Origin: Lepidurus packardi
Lineage: Eukaryota; Arthropoda; Branchiopoda; Notostraca; Triopsidae
Reading direction: 5' to 3'
DNA length: 64,000 bases
Assembly (NCBI GenBank): GCA_023053545.1
Contig: JAKZAN010000004.1
Location: 3,162,001-3,226,000, forward strand
This document shows, piece by piece, positions 25,901 through 36,698 of this stretch (position 1 is the first letter of the stretch; each line of letters begins with the position of its first letter). Position numbers and translations under genes: made by a program. The notes beneath the pieces are model-generated. The model was not told where the DNA came from. It searched no databases and saw nothing but the letters and a program-made list of their open reading frames with translations.

Positions 25901-28900
25901 TTTGGAGGGTACTTTTGGCTCGGTCCTGACGCAACACCGACGATAGTCTGTGATGCAATTTTGGGGAGATGAGCAGCGAGAACTATTCCAATCTTTTCCA
26001 CCGACGTCAAAGTCGTCAATCTTGTCAATTCTATTTCAGTTTGGGAGTCTGGGAGTGTCAGGCGTTTGGGATTTTGCACAAATACTTAAAGGGACGCAGA
26101 TAGTTCATCCATTCACGCCTGGCGATGACGCAAAGTTTCGGCATTGTTAGAGTGGGAAACAGAATTATGGAACCAAGTACGAGTTGTAATTTTCCGGACC
26201 AAAGAAGTTTGGCTAAGAGAACTAAGGTAAAGTTACGATTTATGGAGAAATTAAGAGTGATAAATCCAACTTGCAAACTGCAGTTGGTTGGCGGGACAGT
26301 CGAGAGTGTTTATTGCGAAACGATAAATCCCTTGGCTAGTTTTAATAATAGCAAGCCTCCCCCTAACCCCCACTGTGTTAACTTGGTTAACAACAAGCGT
26401 TTTTCTGACACTTACGGAAACGAGAGAACAAATAAACCGGTGAGCTTTGGTGACGTCATGGTCTTTTTCATACGTTTGTGCATGTGTATGTGTGTGTGCT
26501 TTCAAACAGTATGAAACTGAGCGTTGAAGTCAAGCTTTTCCGTGAATACTCGTAATTTATTCTTAAAGTTTCAGAAACATAAATTCCTTGATTTTTTTTT
26601 TTTTTACAAAATTGAAATGTACGGAAATCTGCGTCAAGTCTTACCAGGAACACACTCGTAACTTATTCTTTAAGTTTAGAAACATGAAACTCTAGATTTT
26701 TTTTACAAACAATTAGTACTGAGTCTAGCATTCTAAACAATAAGAAGAGGATATGCAGGCCCTATTTGTGGAATACACAGGTGAAATGATGTAAAGCTGT
26801 CAGTCTTCTCACGCGAGAATATTTCAAAGTTTTAAGGATTGTCAACTGGAAAAAAGTTATAGTTGGAACACTGTAAGTGTCACGTAACACTGAGTTATAC
26901 TTCTATAATGAAGGTGATTCAGATTGGATAACTTAAACCATAAAATCAAGTAAAAAAATGGCGGTGCAAGGCAAAAGGACTTGGAAGCTTGCTTGGAATT
27001 TCCAATGTTTGACTTTCAATGTTAAAGTCTTTCGCTTCAGCTCATTGACAATCAACAGTGAAACTTTCAATTCAGGCGCTCGAAAACAGAGAACGATTCC
27101 TACAATGCATATCCTCCAACAATGAAGTTTCGAACAATGAATGTTTATTTCCAAACGAGTCTTTTAAAAACAAGTCTATCTATTCAGTGAATCTCCTAAC
27201 AATGAGTGTGTAACAACGATTCTTCCTATGCTGAGTCGTTTAGGAATCCTTACAGTTTGAAGAAAATCTTTCAAACAAAAAACTTTCCCACATTTCCGAA
27301 CCGGAAATTACCAAAAATCAAGAAAACGTAAAGAAAAAATAGACAAACCTCCAAGCATACGCCCAACAATGAAATTCGCCACGCAACAATATAAAAAAAA
27401 GTGACATTCTTGACTGCAGCGACATCTTCTACAACCGCTACAGTTGGCAAACGCGACTACGACGAAAACTTTCCCTAAAAAGTGACTTAAATCAAAAAAA
27501 GAACTTTTTTCCCCAAGAAACTGGAATGATTTAGTTGTGCCGAGTATCGTGTTCACCTTACATTACTGCCCTGACAAACACATTAAAAAAATAAGCAAAA
27601 AAACTAAGCGTAATTCTATTTCCCGTACGACTCAAAAACTAATACCCTCGCCACACGCAATTACAAGTATCAATTACGTCCCGAAATAAACGAGCTTCTT
27701 GACGGAGCCCACTTTTAAACCATGCCCACACTCAACATTCTCTCATTTCTGCCTCCCAAGTCAAACTATTCCACTAAAAAGTTGGAAAAACAAAACTAAA
27801 CAACCTAAAGATATTCTTACCTATATTTCCCCACTAACCTGAACCTTAAAAAGCGTTGCTGTAATGCATAAACAGTGGACATTCTTTTTTCCATCATCTC
27901 CGCATTAGTGCTCAATAGTTCTCCATCTCATAATAACACCCTCGACCCCCCAAACCAAAGTTAAGGTCTCTTCTCGCTGTAACATCCTCCTTCTCCCAAA
28001 GTCTGTCAAGTCCACCGACCCCGAGATCCTAACGGTACTTGTTCGGGTTCTGCTTGTGTATAATCTCTCTCTCTCTGACGAGTTCGTTCGCTGTGGTAGA
28101 ACAGGTGAGCTCAAAATCGAAATAAAGCCCTTCAAACAGATGAGACCCCAAAGAAAGATTGACTTTCAGAGATATGCCCCAGCTTCTCTGTTCTTTCTTT
28201 TCATTTTTCTTTGAAAAACCAACAGCTGTTGCTACTAAAAGCCTTGTTTTGCATCCTATTCAAGTTGCATAAGATTTTGTCAGAAAATTAGGCAAACTTG
28301 GGTCTCTTACCTTAAAGCATTGTTACCTTAAGGCGTGTCACTAACGACGTTAACCGAATCGACTCGGAGTTACCATAATATTAGACAGATGTCTAATTAC
28401 TACTGTTACTGTTGTGATCACCTTCAATGTCTTTCTCATAGTTGGCTGAGGAAAGCAACCTTATTTTGATTAATGTAAACTATTTCCATAATTTTTCATG
28501 ATTTTTCTTATGGTAATCATTATCACTATTTCTGTTCTATGTCACTGTTTCTATTACTATCAATATAACTATTATTGGTAACCATGATCACCATTAGACA
28601 GAAGAAGAACAACCATACTCGATTAATGTAAACTATTTCCATCATTTTTCATCATTTTCTTATGGTAATCATTATCACTATTTCTGTTCTATGTCACTGT
28701 TTCTATTACTATCAATATAACTATTATTGGTAGCCATGATCACCATTAGACAGAAGAAGAAGAACAACCATACTCGATATAATTTAGAGTTAAAATGAGC
28801 CCAAAAAACGAAACTAGAAAAACAACTAATAATACGAAAAAGTAAGACCAACAAACACCAAATAAATTAATTAAAGCACGAATAAGGAACCAAGACGAAA

Positions 28901-31900
28901 ACGCTAAAATGCTCTGTTTCAAATTTTTAAAAGACCACTAAGGAAGCGATGCCACCTGGAATGAACTTGATAGCTTGATAGCTAGACAGATATTGCAAAC
29001 GTCATCTCTTATCGGCACTCTGCGTGCTCCCAGACAGTTTTCCGAGTTTTTTGGTCTGTAAACTTGTATAAAGTAAAAAAAGTAGACATCCTGGATAAAC
29101 TTGGGAATGAGGAAGTAAAATGATTTTAAAAAAAGATAGTACGATCTTCTGCGATCAAGCCGTTTGGAGCACACTTTAACAGGGTCGATAACGTTATGTA
29201 AGGAAGTTTATCTTACGAGACAGAGCAAGATGGTGAAAGAGACTGAGAGAAAGAAGGAATAAGAGAGAGATAGAGACGTTATAAATGTTGTATAGCTAAA
29301 AGAGGCTGTACAAGTCTGGGTAGTAAACAAAAATTGTTGACGGCTCTGGAGGCAGATCGAACAGGTGGTCGATAAAAGGTCTATAAGGGAGTGAAAAGGA
29401 CGACACACACTTTGTCAAGGGATGTTACGGATTTTCGTTTTCCTTTTAGAGATCCTACTTCTCTTCACCTGCCCTCACCAACTTTATGGATATTGCGCTA
29501 TGAAGAATAATAGTGAGGCTGTGTGGAAAGGATAATGGGGAATTAGTACAGGGGATTACACCCAACTGACAAAAACGAAGACAGAGAAAAAATGGTGGTG
29601 CTAGTTTTTAATTAGTTTAGATCAATTACTTTATTCTTAACTGTAATTACAGACCGTACAAATTATATACTGAATTTGTATTTCATTGCGTATGACGCTT
29701 AGTAAGATACAACTTTGAAATGCAGCTCTTTATAGCTCCCATGCACGGTAATCTGAAAGGGGAATTCTTTTGTTAAACACTTTTCTGACTGAAATTGATT
29801 TTGATTGCGATTCACGATAGACATGAAACTTTCCGAATAGAGCGAACTTTTAAAATAGAGACATAAGGAAAATGTAGGAATTAACGAGTTTGATTATTGG
29901 ATTTAGTTGGTAGAGTTCATTTAATTTGATGGAATAGAAAAAAAAATTAAGAAAGAGTGTCCACAACGAAAAAAAACGACAAACACGGTAAGCAGAACCC
30001 AAATTCGGAGAAATAGGAGCGAAAGATTTGCTTTTGAGATCTGATGGAAGTCTACTAAAAGACTCTGTTTCTAGAGATTTGGGAATCACTGCTGTAAAAG
30101 AGAAAAATGGGAACCTGGGAATCATATAAATCAAAACAAGTCAATGTTACCCTTGCGTGTGTTGAAAGAAAAGTTTGTCAAAGTTTCTATAATAACATGC
30201 GTAAATTTAGAAGTTTCAATTTCTATTTTTGTGTTTTAACTTAATTATACCCAATTTCGTTCCTTTATTTGCTTATTATATTTTTAGTTTTTAATTCAAA
30301 CAAATCGTTGTTTCAACTAGTGTAGCGACTGGAAACACAAATAATAACATACGACGGAAATACAGTATCCGATAACAGGCAGAAGCCTACGTCGGCCTAA
30401 TAAAAAAAATAACATAAGATAACTTGGCAAAATGTAAAATGTTATATGTTAAAAATGTTATTATTTGCTTAATTTTTGCAGCTTATTAAATACCCTTTCT
30501 TTAAATCTCGTTCTAACTTGGTCAAACATTCTGATAAGAAATCATCGCGAAAGGATCGTGCTTTAAACAATTAGCTTAAGCGTGGATGACCTCATTGATT
30601 GAAGGTATACTCAAGACACAAGATCAACTCGCCTTCGCACGCATGGTAGAATTCTATTACTGAGCTCGTGTATCACGTGGGGCTTTTTGCTTAGCTTTTA
30701 CTAAGAAGACCAACCAAAAAAGTTGAAAAACGTTCCAATACAAAGTCTTCTTCCTACTTCTCCCCCCCAAAAAAGAAAAGAAAAGAAAAAGGACAAACTT
30801 GTCTAAAGAAGTTGCTATGGAAACTGTCGCCTTTTCTGCCAGCTTTTCTCCAAGTTACTTTGCGTTTACCTTCTGGATATTTTACTTAACCAATACCCAT
30901 CAAAATTTATTTTTTGGAAAAATAAATACAAACAAATTTCTAAAAAGGGGGGAAAAAACGAAATAGTTTCTCACAAAAAAGAAACAAGCAAAACGTGTCG
31001 CGTGTCTCTTTTCCAATTCCTTTCGTTTTTTGCGCGTTTGATTTATACTCATTTCGCAACTCTGAAACTACCGAGTTGCTACGACAACCTTAAAAGCATT
31101 ACTTGCAAACACCATGCAAAACTAACTAATGTTCCCTCGAGGTACCAGCGTGATTTAAAATTCCCGCTTTGAACGATCTTAAGTGATCCTAATTAACTTT
31201 TTGTGCTTATAAGTGTAATAAATATACCTTGTTATTATGTATTTACCTTGACACGTGTTCGAGCTTGCATACAACGAGCCAGTACTGCTAGAGGTCCCTC
31301 AGTTTCTTGCATGCGAGTAAGGATATTACGACCAGGTCGTCGAGGTGCCGCACGAATCATTTCTGAGGAAAAAAAAGTTAATTAGTCAGACATGCTACTG
31401 GGCTAAACGTGTTTGACTGACAATGTGAGAACTTTGTGAATGACTGTTATTAGAAATCTACCTTCCAGGCTTCATTACCTAACTTTCTCACTCACTAAGC
31501 TCCTCCCCCATTTGGAAAATCCTACAAAAGAAAAGAAAAAAGACGAGAGTTGTATCGCAAAATTGCGAAAATTCTGCCAGGGGCAATGCCAAAACCTAAT
31601 GGCTGTGCCAAATCTGGCAAAGTACCGCAATCTTGTTTCGCTCTCTCGGGAGAGTACCGTTAATATGTTAATTACGATTCTTTTTTTCATATGCAACGCT
31701 CAAGCAAGTTTGCGCGAATTTCTATGCGTCAAGGATATCCCTTGACCGAGTTTTTGGCTTCTGGGAACAGTTTTGCGTTTAGGGTTAGTAGAGAGGAAAT
31801 ACCGAATCTACTTGACGAATTAACGGTATTTTCGAGTGGGATATTGGCAGTACTGGCAAAACAGCGGTACAATACAAAAGCATGCGTAAATGACGAGCTC

Positions 31901-33317
31901 TGGCAGGTAAAAGACATAATAGCATTCTGACTTTTGGGAAGGTGATTCACCTCTGTTGACCCACAACCCCAGAATTAGCAAAATAAAGGGGATTTTCATG
32001 TTCCCCACGCTTTCTAGTTCTACTCTCTCTCTCCCTCTCTCTGTTCCTCGCTTTTCCTCTCCTTGTTTAGCACGTTTTGTTCCAGTTTTTCTTCATTTTG
32101 CACATTCTAGGACATAAGAGTAAATTAGTGGAAGGGAAGAATTACGTTGGTGGGGCAGGAATTTCCGTTCGATGGGCATGCCGGGGTGTTTGGGCTCCTG
32201 AAACGAAACAACATTTAAAGAGTTTTAAAACGGTAAACAGTTGTTTGCGAAAAGAAAATGTTCGTAACTAAGATGGAGTCCCCGGAAAAGACGACGTTGG
32301 TACAAGAAAGCCTTCTTAAGTGCATTTACAAAACATTATTGTTGTATTCTAAATCTTTTTAAAAACTGGTTCAGCCGTGTTAAAAACCGTGTTTCGAAAA
32401 CTTACAGATCCAACATGTGACAGGATGCACATTTTTCGAAAAATCGACAAAAAATTTCAACGCACAGGAACAATGCTAAAATATCATTTTAATCCTACAG
32501 CCCAATCCTATACGAAGAGTCTTCAAAGTCTCAAGGCACTAATTTCAAAGCCTGTAGGCTTCGGTGGTTAAAATCTATCCTAACTTTCAATTGTTGAAAG
32601 TTACCTATGTTTTATGTATGTTGAAAAGTACCTATGTTGTATCTAAACAACATAAAGTTCCATACATTATTTGTAGAAATATATACTACAAAAGTTTTCC
32701 GTTAATCTGTCTTTATGTTCTAATCTACAAGAATTTTTAGCGCAAAACTTTCTCAAAGTTTTTCATAATCATGTAATCATTACATGTGGGGAGACCATCA
32801 AAGGATAGACTCATTGAAAGTCGTAATTATTTTAGGCAATGCGCTAGCATGGTGCTTTAATTTCAAACGTAAATCATAAATCAAGGTTTATGTTGCTTAA
32901 TTTTCCAATTTGGGAATTTTCGGTTATTGACAAAAGTAGCTCGAGTTTGGTATCACAAACTAGTGTCTGTAACGCTCACTAGGTGGCGAGGCTTGTCAGT
33001 AAGCAGACGAATTGTTGACAAGGGCTTGCTTGCGTTTCTAGAACTCGTTTAAATGTTACCGTACACAATGTAAGTAAATTCTATGGAAATAAGCCCTATT
33101 AGAAGTTAATTACCTCCTTTTAAGTTACCTTAACTAATCGCTTCGTGTCCGTGGCCGAAGTGACACGGTTTAACGAGCTAACAAACATTTCCAGATTGTC
33201 AAACACTTTGGCTCCTGGATCTGGCACTAAAACGTTCGCAGAACTCAACGCTAATTCAGGATCGAATTCTTCAGAGCTCACGTCCAATTTACGTTCATTA
33301 GCACCCAAGTCTGCCAT
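22756..33317 (-). CDS. LSM11: LSM11, U7 snRNA-associated Sm-like protein (six coding exons)
   Basis: Lsm11 and Lsm10 replace SmD2/SmD1 in the U7 snRNP, which directs 3' cleavage of replication-dependent histone pre-mRNAs in the nucleus. The CDS is complement(join(22756..22931, 23089..23193, 25320..25458, 31247..31362, 32146..32197, 33129..33317)). It totals 777 nt, or 258 residues plus stop, and every intron is GT-AG with consistent phase. The N-terminus (residues 11-23) has [14 protein letters not shown], the conserved LSM11 motif in the region known to contact FLASH. Residues 92-97 read RNILTR. Sm1 follows with [20 protein letters not shown] (about 130-149). Sm2 is at the C-terminus with [14 protein letters not shown] (about 238-251). 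A charged insert of about 85 residues separates Sm1 from Sm2, as in the family. The protein is shorter than human LSM11 (about 360 residues), mainly through a shorter N-terminal linker and inter-Sm insert. The start ATG at 33317 fits the conserved N-terminal motif. Exon limits are my reading and have no transcript support. Confidence 0.93.
23089..23193 (-). CDS. LSM11: LSM11 coding exon 5 (inter-Sm insert)
   Basis: Encodes residues 167-200 of the acidic/polar insert between the two Sm motifs (for example [20 protein letters not shown]). The length of 105 nt fits phase 1 in and phase 1 out. The acceptor is TTTCGCAG/GT and the donor is ACAG/GTTCGC, which is a weak GT donor. Confidence 0.87.
25320..25458 (-). 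CDS. LSM11: LSM11 coding exon 4 (Sm1 motif)
   Basis: Encodes residues 120-165: [20 protein letters not shown], then [15 protein letters not shown] and a basic RRKRRK stretch. The [18 protein letters not shown] block is the LSM11 signature (FLVAFDKFWNMALTDVDE in vertebrates). It is separated from exon 3 by a 5.8-kb intron. It ends in phase 1 at CTAG/GTATAC. Confidence 0.95.
28468..28775. repeat. Tandem duplication, two copies of about 153 bp
   Basis: Copy 1 starts at 28468 and copy 2 at 28621. Both begin GATTAATGTAAACTATTTCC and end near GAACAACCATACTC. They differ by a few substitutions and small GAA-unit indels. Lies in LSM11 intron 3. Confidence 0.9.
31247..31362 (-). CDS. LSM11: LSM11 coding exon 3
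   Basis: Encodes residues 82-119: an Arg/Pro-rich segment, then RNILTRM and [15 protein letters not shown]. These correspond to the segment just before and into the first Sm motif of LSM11. The acceptor is a T-run ending CCTCAG and the donor is AAG/GTAAAT. It ends in phase 0. Confidence 0.92.
32146..32197 (-). CDS. LSM11: LSM11 coding exon 2 (52-nt micro-exon)
   Basis: This exon is needed to connect the phase-0 end of exon 1 to the phase-2 start of exon 3. It encodes [17 protein letters not shown] plus the first base of the next codon (residues 64-80). The acceptor is strong (a T-rich tract ending TTTCAG); the donor is CAAC/GTAATT. It was found by phase and length (3n+1) and by sense of the translation, so it is a little less certain than its neighbours. 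Confidence 0.8.
33129..33317 (-). CDS. LSM11: LSM11 coding exon 1 (start codon, FLASH-binding region)
   Basis: Encodes residues 1-63, beginning [10 protein letters not shown] and containing [10 protein letters not shown], an excellent match to the N-terminus of animal LSM11. It ends ...KRLVK in phase 0 at a donor reading AAG/GTAACT. Read without splicing, the frame stops three codons later, which is how an intact short ORF appears here. Confidence 0.92.
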
Positions 33318-34749
33318 TTCTAACGCTACTCTTTTAAAAGTTTAATTACTTTTCCAGCGCCTTTTAGTACTTGAAAGCTCATAAACAAGAAGATAAACCA
33401 CGCAGAAAAGAAACAATGCAGGCAGCGCCTCTGCCGGCGAGTTCCTGAACCTGAAATCTAGGCCAGACAGGGATTTAAAAATGCATTCGCTAGTTCCGTT
33501 GTTGAGCTTGATAATGAAAGCGAGTAAGGTTTATTGTGTGATATCCTTTTTTTCCAGGCAATTAAAGCAATTACACGTTGAATAACACGCAATACTGGAG
33601 AGGCGTTCGGGCTGTTCTGGACCGAAGCACGAGGCGGATGCATGTAAATGTGGGCGGGTCCTTATGATTCATTTTGTAAGGTCGTTAGTCTTCCCCCGCC
33701 CACCCTAAGGGCCTATTAAATGCGTTTCATAGTCGGCCTTTTTGGGTGCGACATGCGGAGATTTTCATGTTCACAACATTTTAAAGAGATGGACTGGGAA
33801 ACGAAAAGAGCAGAGCATTGAACCTCTTATTTTTCTCTCTAAGGTCTTTTTCCCCAACTAACTTCTTATTGCTTTGTTTGTGTTGTCGTGTGATGCAAGC
33901 AAGCCTTTTTCGAAATCTTGCGCATGTGCTTGAAAGTTCACAGTTTCGGTATTCCACCTGGAAAACCTACCCTCTCCACAGAAACGTGTCGAAATGAGTT
34001 AAAGGTTCCCGACACCTCAACTTGACAGACATTGACATTCGATATTGATGAATTCGCGGTTTGCTGCACGTGTTGTGCGAACCCTTGCTCGGCTTTCAGC
34101 CGCTTCTGTTGCTTATTTTCCGAAGAATTGCAAATTTCTAAAATTTTCTAAATTTTTTTGAAGGGTTTAGTTTCATTCCTGCGAGGGTAAGAGACGTGCG
34201 CCAACTGTTTCGAACCAAGTTCTATTTATAAATATTATATCTAAGCGACATTCTGTTATCCATTCTTTAAAGTGTGAAAAAGCAGATGGGGAAACTTTAG
34301 AACACTTTTAGAAAATTTTCTAAAAGCTCCCGGAAAAGTTTAAAGTAATACTGAATTCAAAACTCTCGAAAAACATGGTTACGTGGAATCGAGTTTCCAA
34401 GTAATGAATTCATATTACTCGCAAAAAAAAATGGTGTTGATAAAAAAAATCAATTTGTTTGCTACACAAATCGAATCTGTCGATCTAATCTAAGAGCGGA
34501 ATTCTTCGAAGATTTTGAGAAAATGTTTCGAGAAGGATAAGAAAAATATTGAGAAATTTCGGATGACCCCTGCGTGCGACGTCAGAGAAACTTTGATTCG
34601 TGGAAAGAAACACTAATTCTTAAAAAAGCGTAATTTATGTTCCGAATTTTTATGTTTTATAACACTTTAAAATCTGGAACGGTCGAGGTATAATACATTT
34701 AAGTTACTACACAATTTCACTCAATGTGTGTCTTGTTTTTTCCTTATAG
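33318..34749. promoter_or_regulatory. Divergent LSM11 / E74A intergenic region
   Basis: No coding frame is visible between the LSM11 start codon (minus) and the first E74A leader exon (plus). The 1.4-kb stretch should contain the LSM11 promoter and possibly an E74A leader exon. A donor-like GAGG/GTAAGAG at 34187/34188 could end a non-coding first exon that splices to 34750. An AT-rich TATAAATA lies near 34227. These are readings of short motifs only. Confidence 0.4.
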
Positions 34750-35044
34750 GGACCGTACAGCATTTTGCTACATGCATCGTAAACGCCTTCCGCTTTCCGT
34801 TGTTTTAGTCACCTCTTCTTGGCTGAATGCGAAGTTTTGGCTCATTACCTAGCCTTGTGAAACGTCCAGATAATCCCTTGTCGTTTCTTGCGGAGGAATT
34901 AAAAGGAAGGGAAGATAAATTTCACTCTGTCCCTTGTCCCAATTCGGAGAAGAACAGTTCCAGGATTTCGCCATGCCTTTCATCGACGATGATTTGTTAT
35001 GGTGTCCGGACAACGACGGGAAAATGGTTGACCTTACTTGCTTG
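34750..35044 (+). CDS. E74A: E74A exon with start codon (coding part 34973-35044)
   Basis: Coding begins at ATG 34973 and gives MPFIDDDLLWCPDNDGK followed by MVDLTCL. This is the conserved N-terminus of the A isoform of the ecdysone-induced ETS factor E74 (Eip74EF; Drosophila E74A starts almost identically). The coding part has 24 codons and ends in phase 0 at TTG/GTAAAA. A pyrimidine-rich acceptor ending TTATAG at 34749 suggests the exon starts at 34750 with a 223-nt leader. The leader holds two upstream ATGs with their own short frames, while the main ATG has G at -3. E74A is a nuclear transcription factor induced by 20-hydroxyecdysone. Its ETS DNA-binding domain is not in this window. The true 5' end of the transcript was not found. 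Confidence 0.93.
34772..34852 (+). other. Upstream ORF 1 in the E74A leader
   Basis: A 26-codon frame starting MHRKRLPLSV and ending at TAG, in the same frame as the E74A start but closed 120 nt before it. The start context is weak (T at -3). Drosophila E74A mRNA is known to have many upstream start codons, so translational control by leader ORFs is plausible. Confidence 0.5.
34827..35044 (+). other. Upstream ORF 2 overlapping the E74A start codon
   Basis: The ATG at 34827 opens a frame different from E74A that runs over the E74A start. If spliced, it continues into exon 2 and stops at TGA 35578-35580. Its context is poor (T at -3, C at +4), so ribosomes could leak past it. An overlapping uORF normally lowers translation of the main frame. 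Confidence 0.45.
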
Positions 35045-35513
35045 GTAAAATTCTTTACTACTTTTTTTTATTTCTTTAATGCATTTTTTAAAATAAAATT
35101 CTTTGATTTTTTATATCGCTATTGTAGTGTTAATTATATATGTATTAATTATACATTATTGCTGATATGTGTTCGAAAAAACTAGTTATTAATTCATCTA
35201 AGTTTTTTAATTAATGAAGTTTTTTGTTTAATTTGCTTTATCTTTGAAAGGAATTTCAATTGTTTATAGGATTTTTTTTAGTAAATTTCTGTAGTAATTC
35301 CAAAGCAGGTTTTTTTATTATTATTTATGCGGCTTGTGGGCTTAAGCCTGACCGTCTTTTATATTTTTCATAAAAAAAGGGTTGGGGTGAGGAATTGGGT
35401 ATTAGTAACTTATTTTAGTTGTTTTTCACCATTTTTTTTTAGCAATTTTCATTTGGCGTCTTAATTATTATTTTTGTTAGTGGATGCATTGTAATTACTT
35501 TGTGCGTTTCTAG

Positions 35514-35699
35514 GCTTCGGCCAACAGTGGTCAAAGGATATTGCCGGCTCCTCCTGTTACACACGACTTTTCCGAGTTGACGGAATTGTCTCATGCAGAT
35601 CTCAATGGATTAGTGGCGGAAATTGAAGGCGAAGATGAGATTTTCAAACAGTTTGGGTCCTTTGAGTTTGAAAATATATTTGCTGATTTGGAAGAAAAG
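35514..35699 (+). CDS. E74A: E74A coding exon 2
   Basis: The acceptor is CGTTTCTAG/GC and the donor is AAG/GTAATT, phase 0 at both ends, 62 codons (residues 25-86). The product is acidic. It contains HDFSELTELSHADLNGLVAE and ends with DEIFKQFGSFEFENIFADLEE, a Phe/Asp/Glu-rich segment typical of acidic activation regions. The equivalent part of Drosophila E74A is also acidic and is known to activate. The activation function is inferred from composition. Confidence 0.92.
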
Positions 35700-35767
35700 G
35701 TAATTTAAAAAACACTTAAAAAAGCAACAAGTTAAATATGGATTTTGAATTTTCCCCTCAAAATTAG

Positions 35768-36131
35768 GGCCAAGATGTGGATATGAATGCCATTTCAGTA
35801 CGGGGTAGCATTACATTCAGCAATGGAACCAATCTCACCTCCTTGACCAACTTATCTGCCTTCCCAGCCACGCTCACGGATTTGAATGTCTCGACCGCGC
35901 CCATTTCTTCATCTTCGTCGAGTAGTAACCCGCATCACAGTAGTACATCACAGACTTCGGCTTTGGCGCAATCCCATAGCACGTTGAGCAACTTATTGGG
36001 CTTACCCAGCCATCATCTACCGGCAAATCCCCTCGGAACCATGACGGTCCATAACGCCAGTCGTTTTTCCTCCTCGAGCATCCTGTCCCGGAGCAAACTT
36101 AACGTGGTAGCAGCCAATCCCCTCCTTGCTG
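35768..36131 (+). CDS. E74A: E74A coding exon 3
   Basis: The acceptor is AAATTAG/GG and the donor is CTG/GTAAAA. It encodes residues 87-207 and ends in phase 1. The content is Ser/Thr/His/Asn-rich low complexity, including a run of seven serines. The frame stays open past the donor into the intron up to 36265, but that tail is lysine/leucine-rich and ends next to a poly-A run, so I read it as intron. The ORF can be mistaken for a separate gene because a GTG and ATG lie just inside the exon. Confidence 0.9.
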
Positions 36132-36458
36132 GTAAAACTTTACTTTCTTACAAAGTTCCTCTTTACCTCAACTTTTTGAAAGAAATTAAGCTACAAAGCT
36201 CAGACAATTTAGAGTCCACATGTTTTGGCAAGTCCAAAACTAGACATTTACCTTGTTTTCAGTAAAAAAAAAAAAAAAAAAAAAAAAAGTTAATGAACAT
36301 CTTAAGATTTGGGTTAAGATTCTTGAACTTTAACGCTTTTACCTTCGAATCTTCGAACTTTTAACTCGACGAATTGTGAATGAAAAGAAAGATTTTACGA
36401 ATAATTTGGAATATTTATTATGGTCCAAATGATTGATATGTTCTTTTTGTTTTTCTAG

Positions 36459-36698
36459 AGAAACTTGCTCAACCAGCAGCTCCATTGCCTCCTACTTCGT
36501 GTACCAGCTTAGCACAGAGCTTGGGGTCTGGTTTAGCCTTATCCAGGATCAAAAGTGAACCCAGCAGCCCCACCTGTGGCCATCCATCCAACGTAGGAGG
36601 CATGAGCCTACTGTCTCTCCAGCAGCAACTCCAACAGCCGCTTTCCATTAAGATGGAATGCGATTATTCATCCTTGCCTTCGCCAGACAGCAGCAGAG
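36459..36698 (+). CDS. E74A: E74A coding exon 4 (SUMO motifs)
   Basis: The acceptor is TTTTTCTAG/AG and the donor is AGAG/GTAAGC, with phase 1 in and phase 1 out (residues 208-287 plus one base). Proline-, serine- and glutamine-rich. It contains SRIKSEPSSP (I238-P245), which fits the phosphorylation-dependent SUMO consensus, and a second plain SUMO consensus IKME (271-274). A QQQLQQP stretch lies between them. No further E74 exon was recognised before 59692, so a very long intron follows. The next exon should be the ETS-side exon shared with E74B beyond position 64000. Confidence 0.9.

Noticed and set aside
36132..36265. Read-through extension of the E74A exon 3 frame
   Set aside because: Begins at a good donor, has intron-like composition, and ends beside a poly-A run. 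The next exon joins in phase from 36131.
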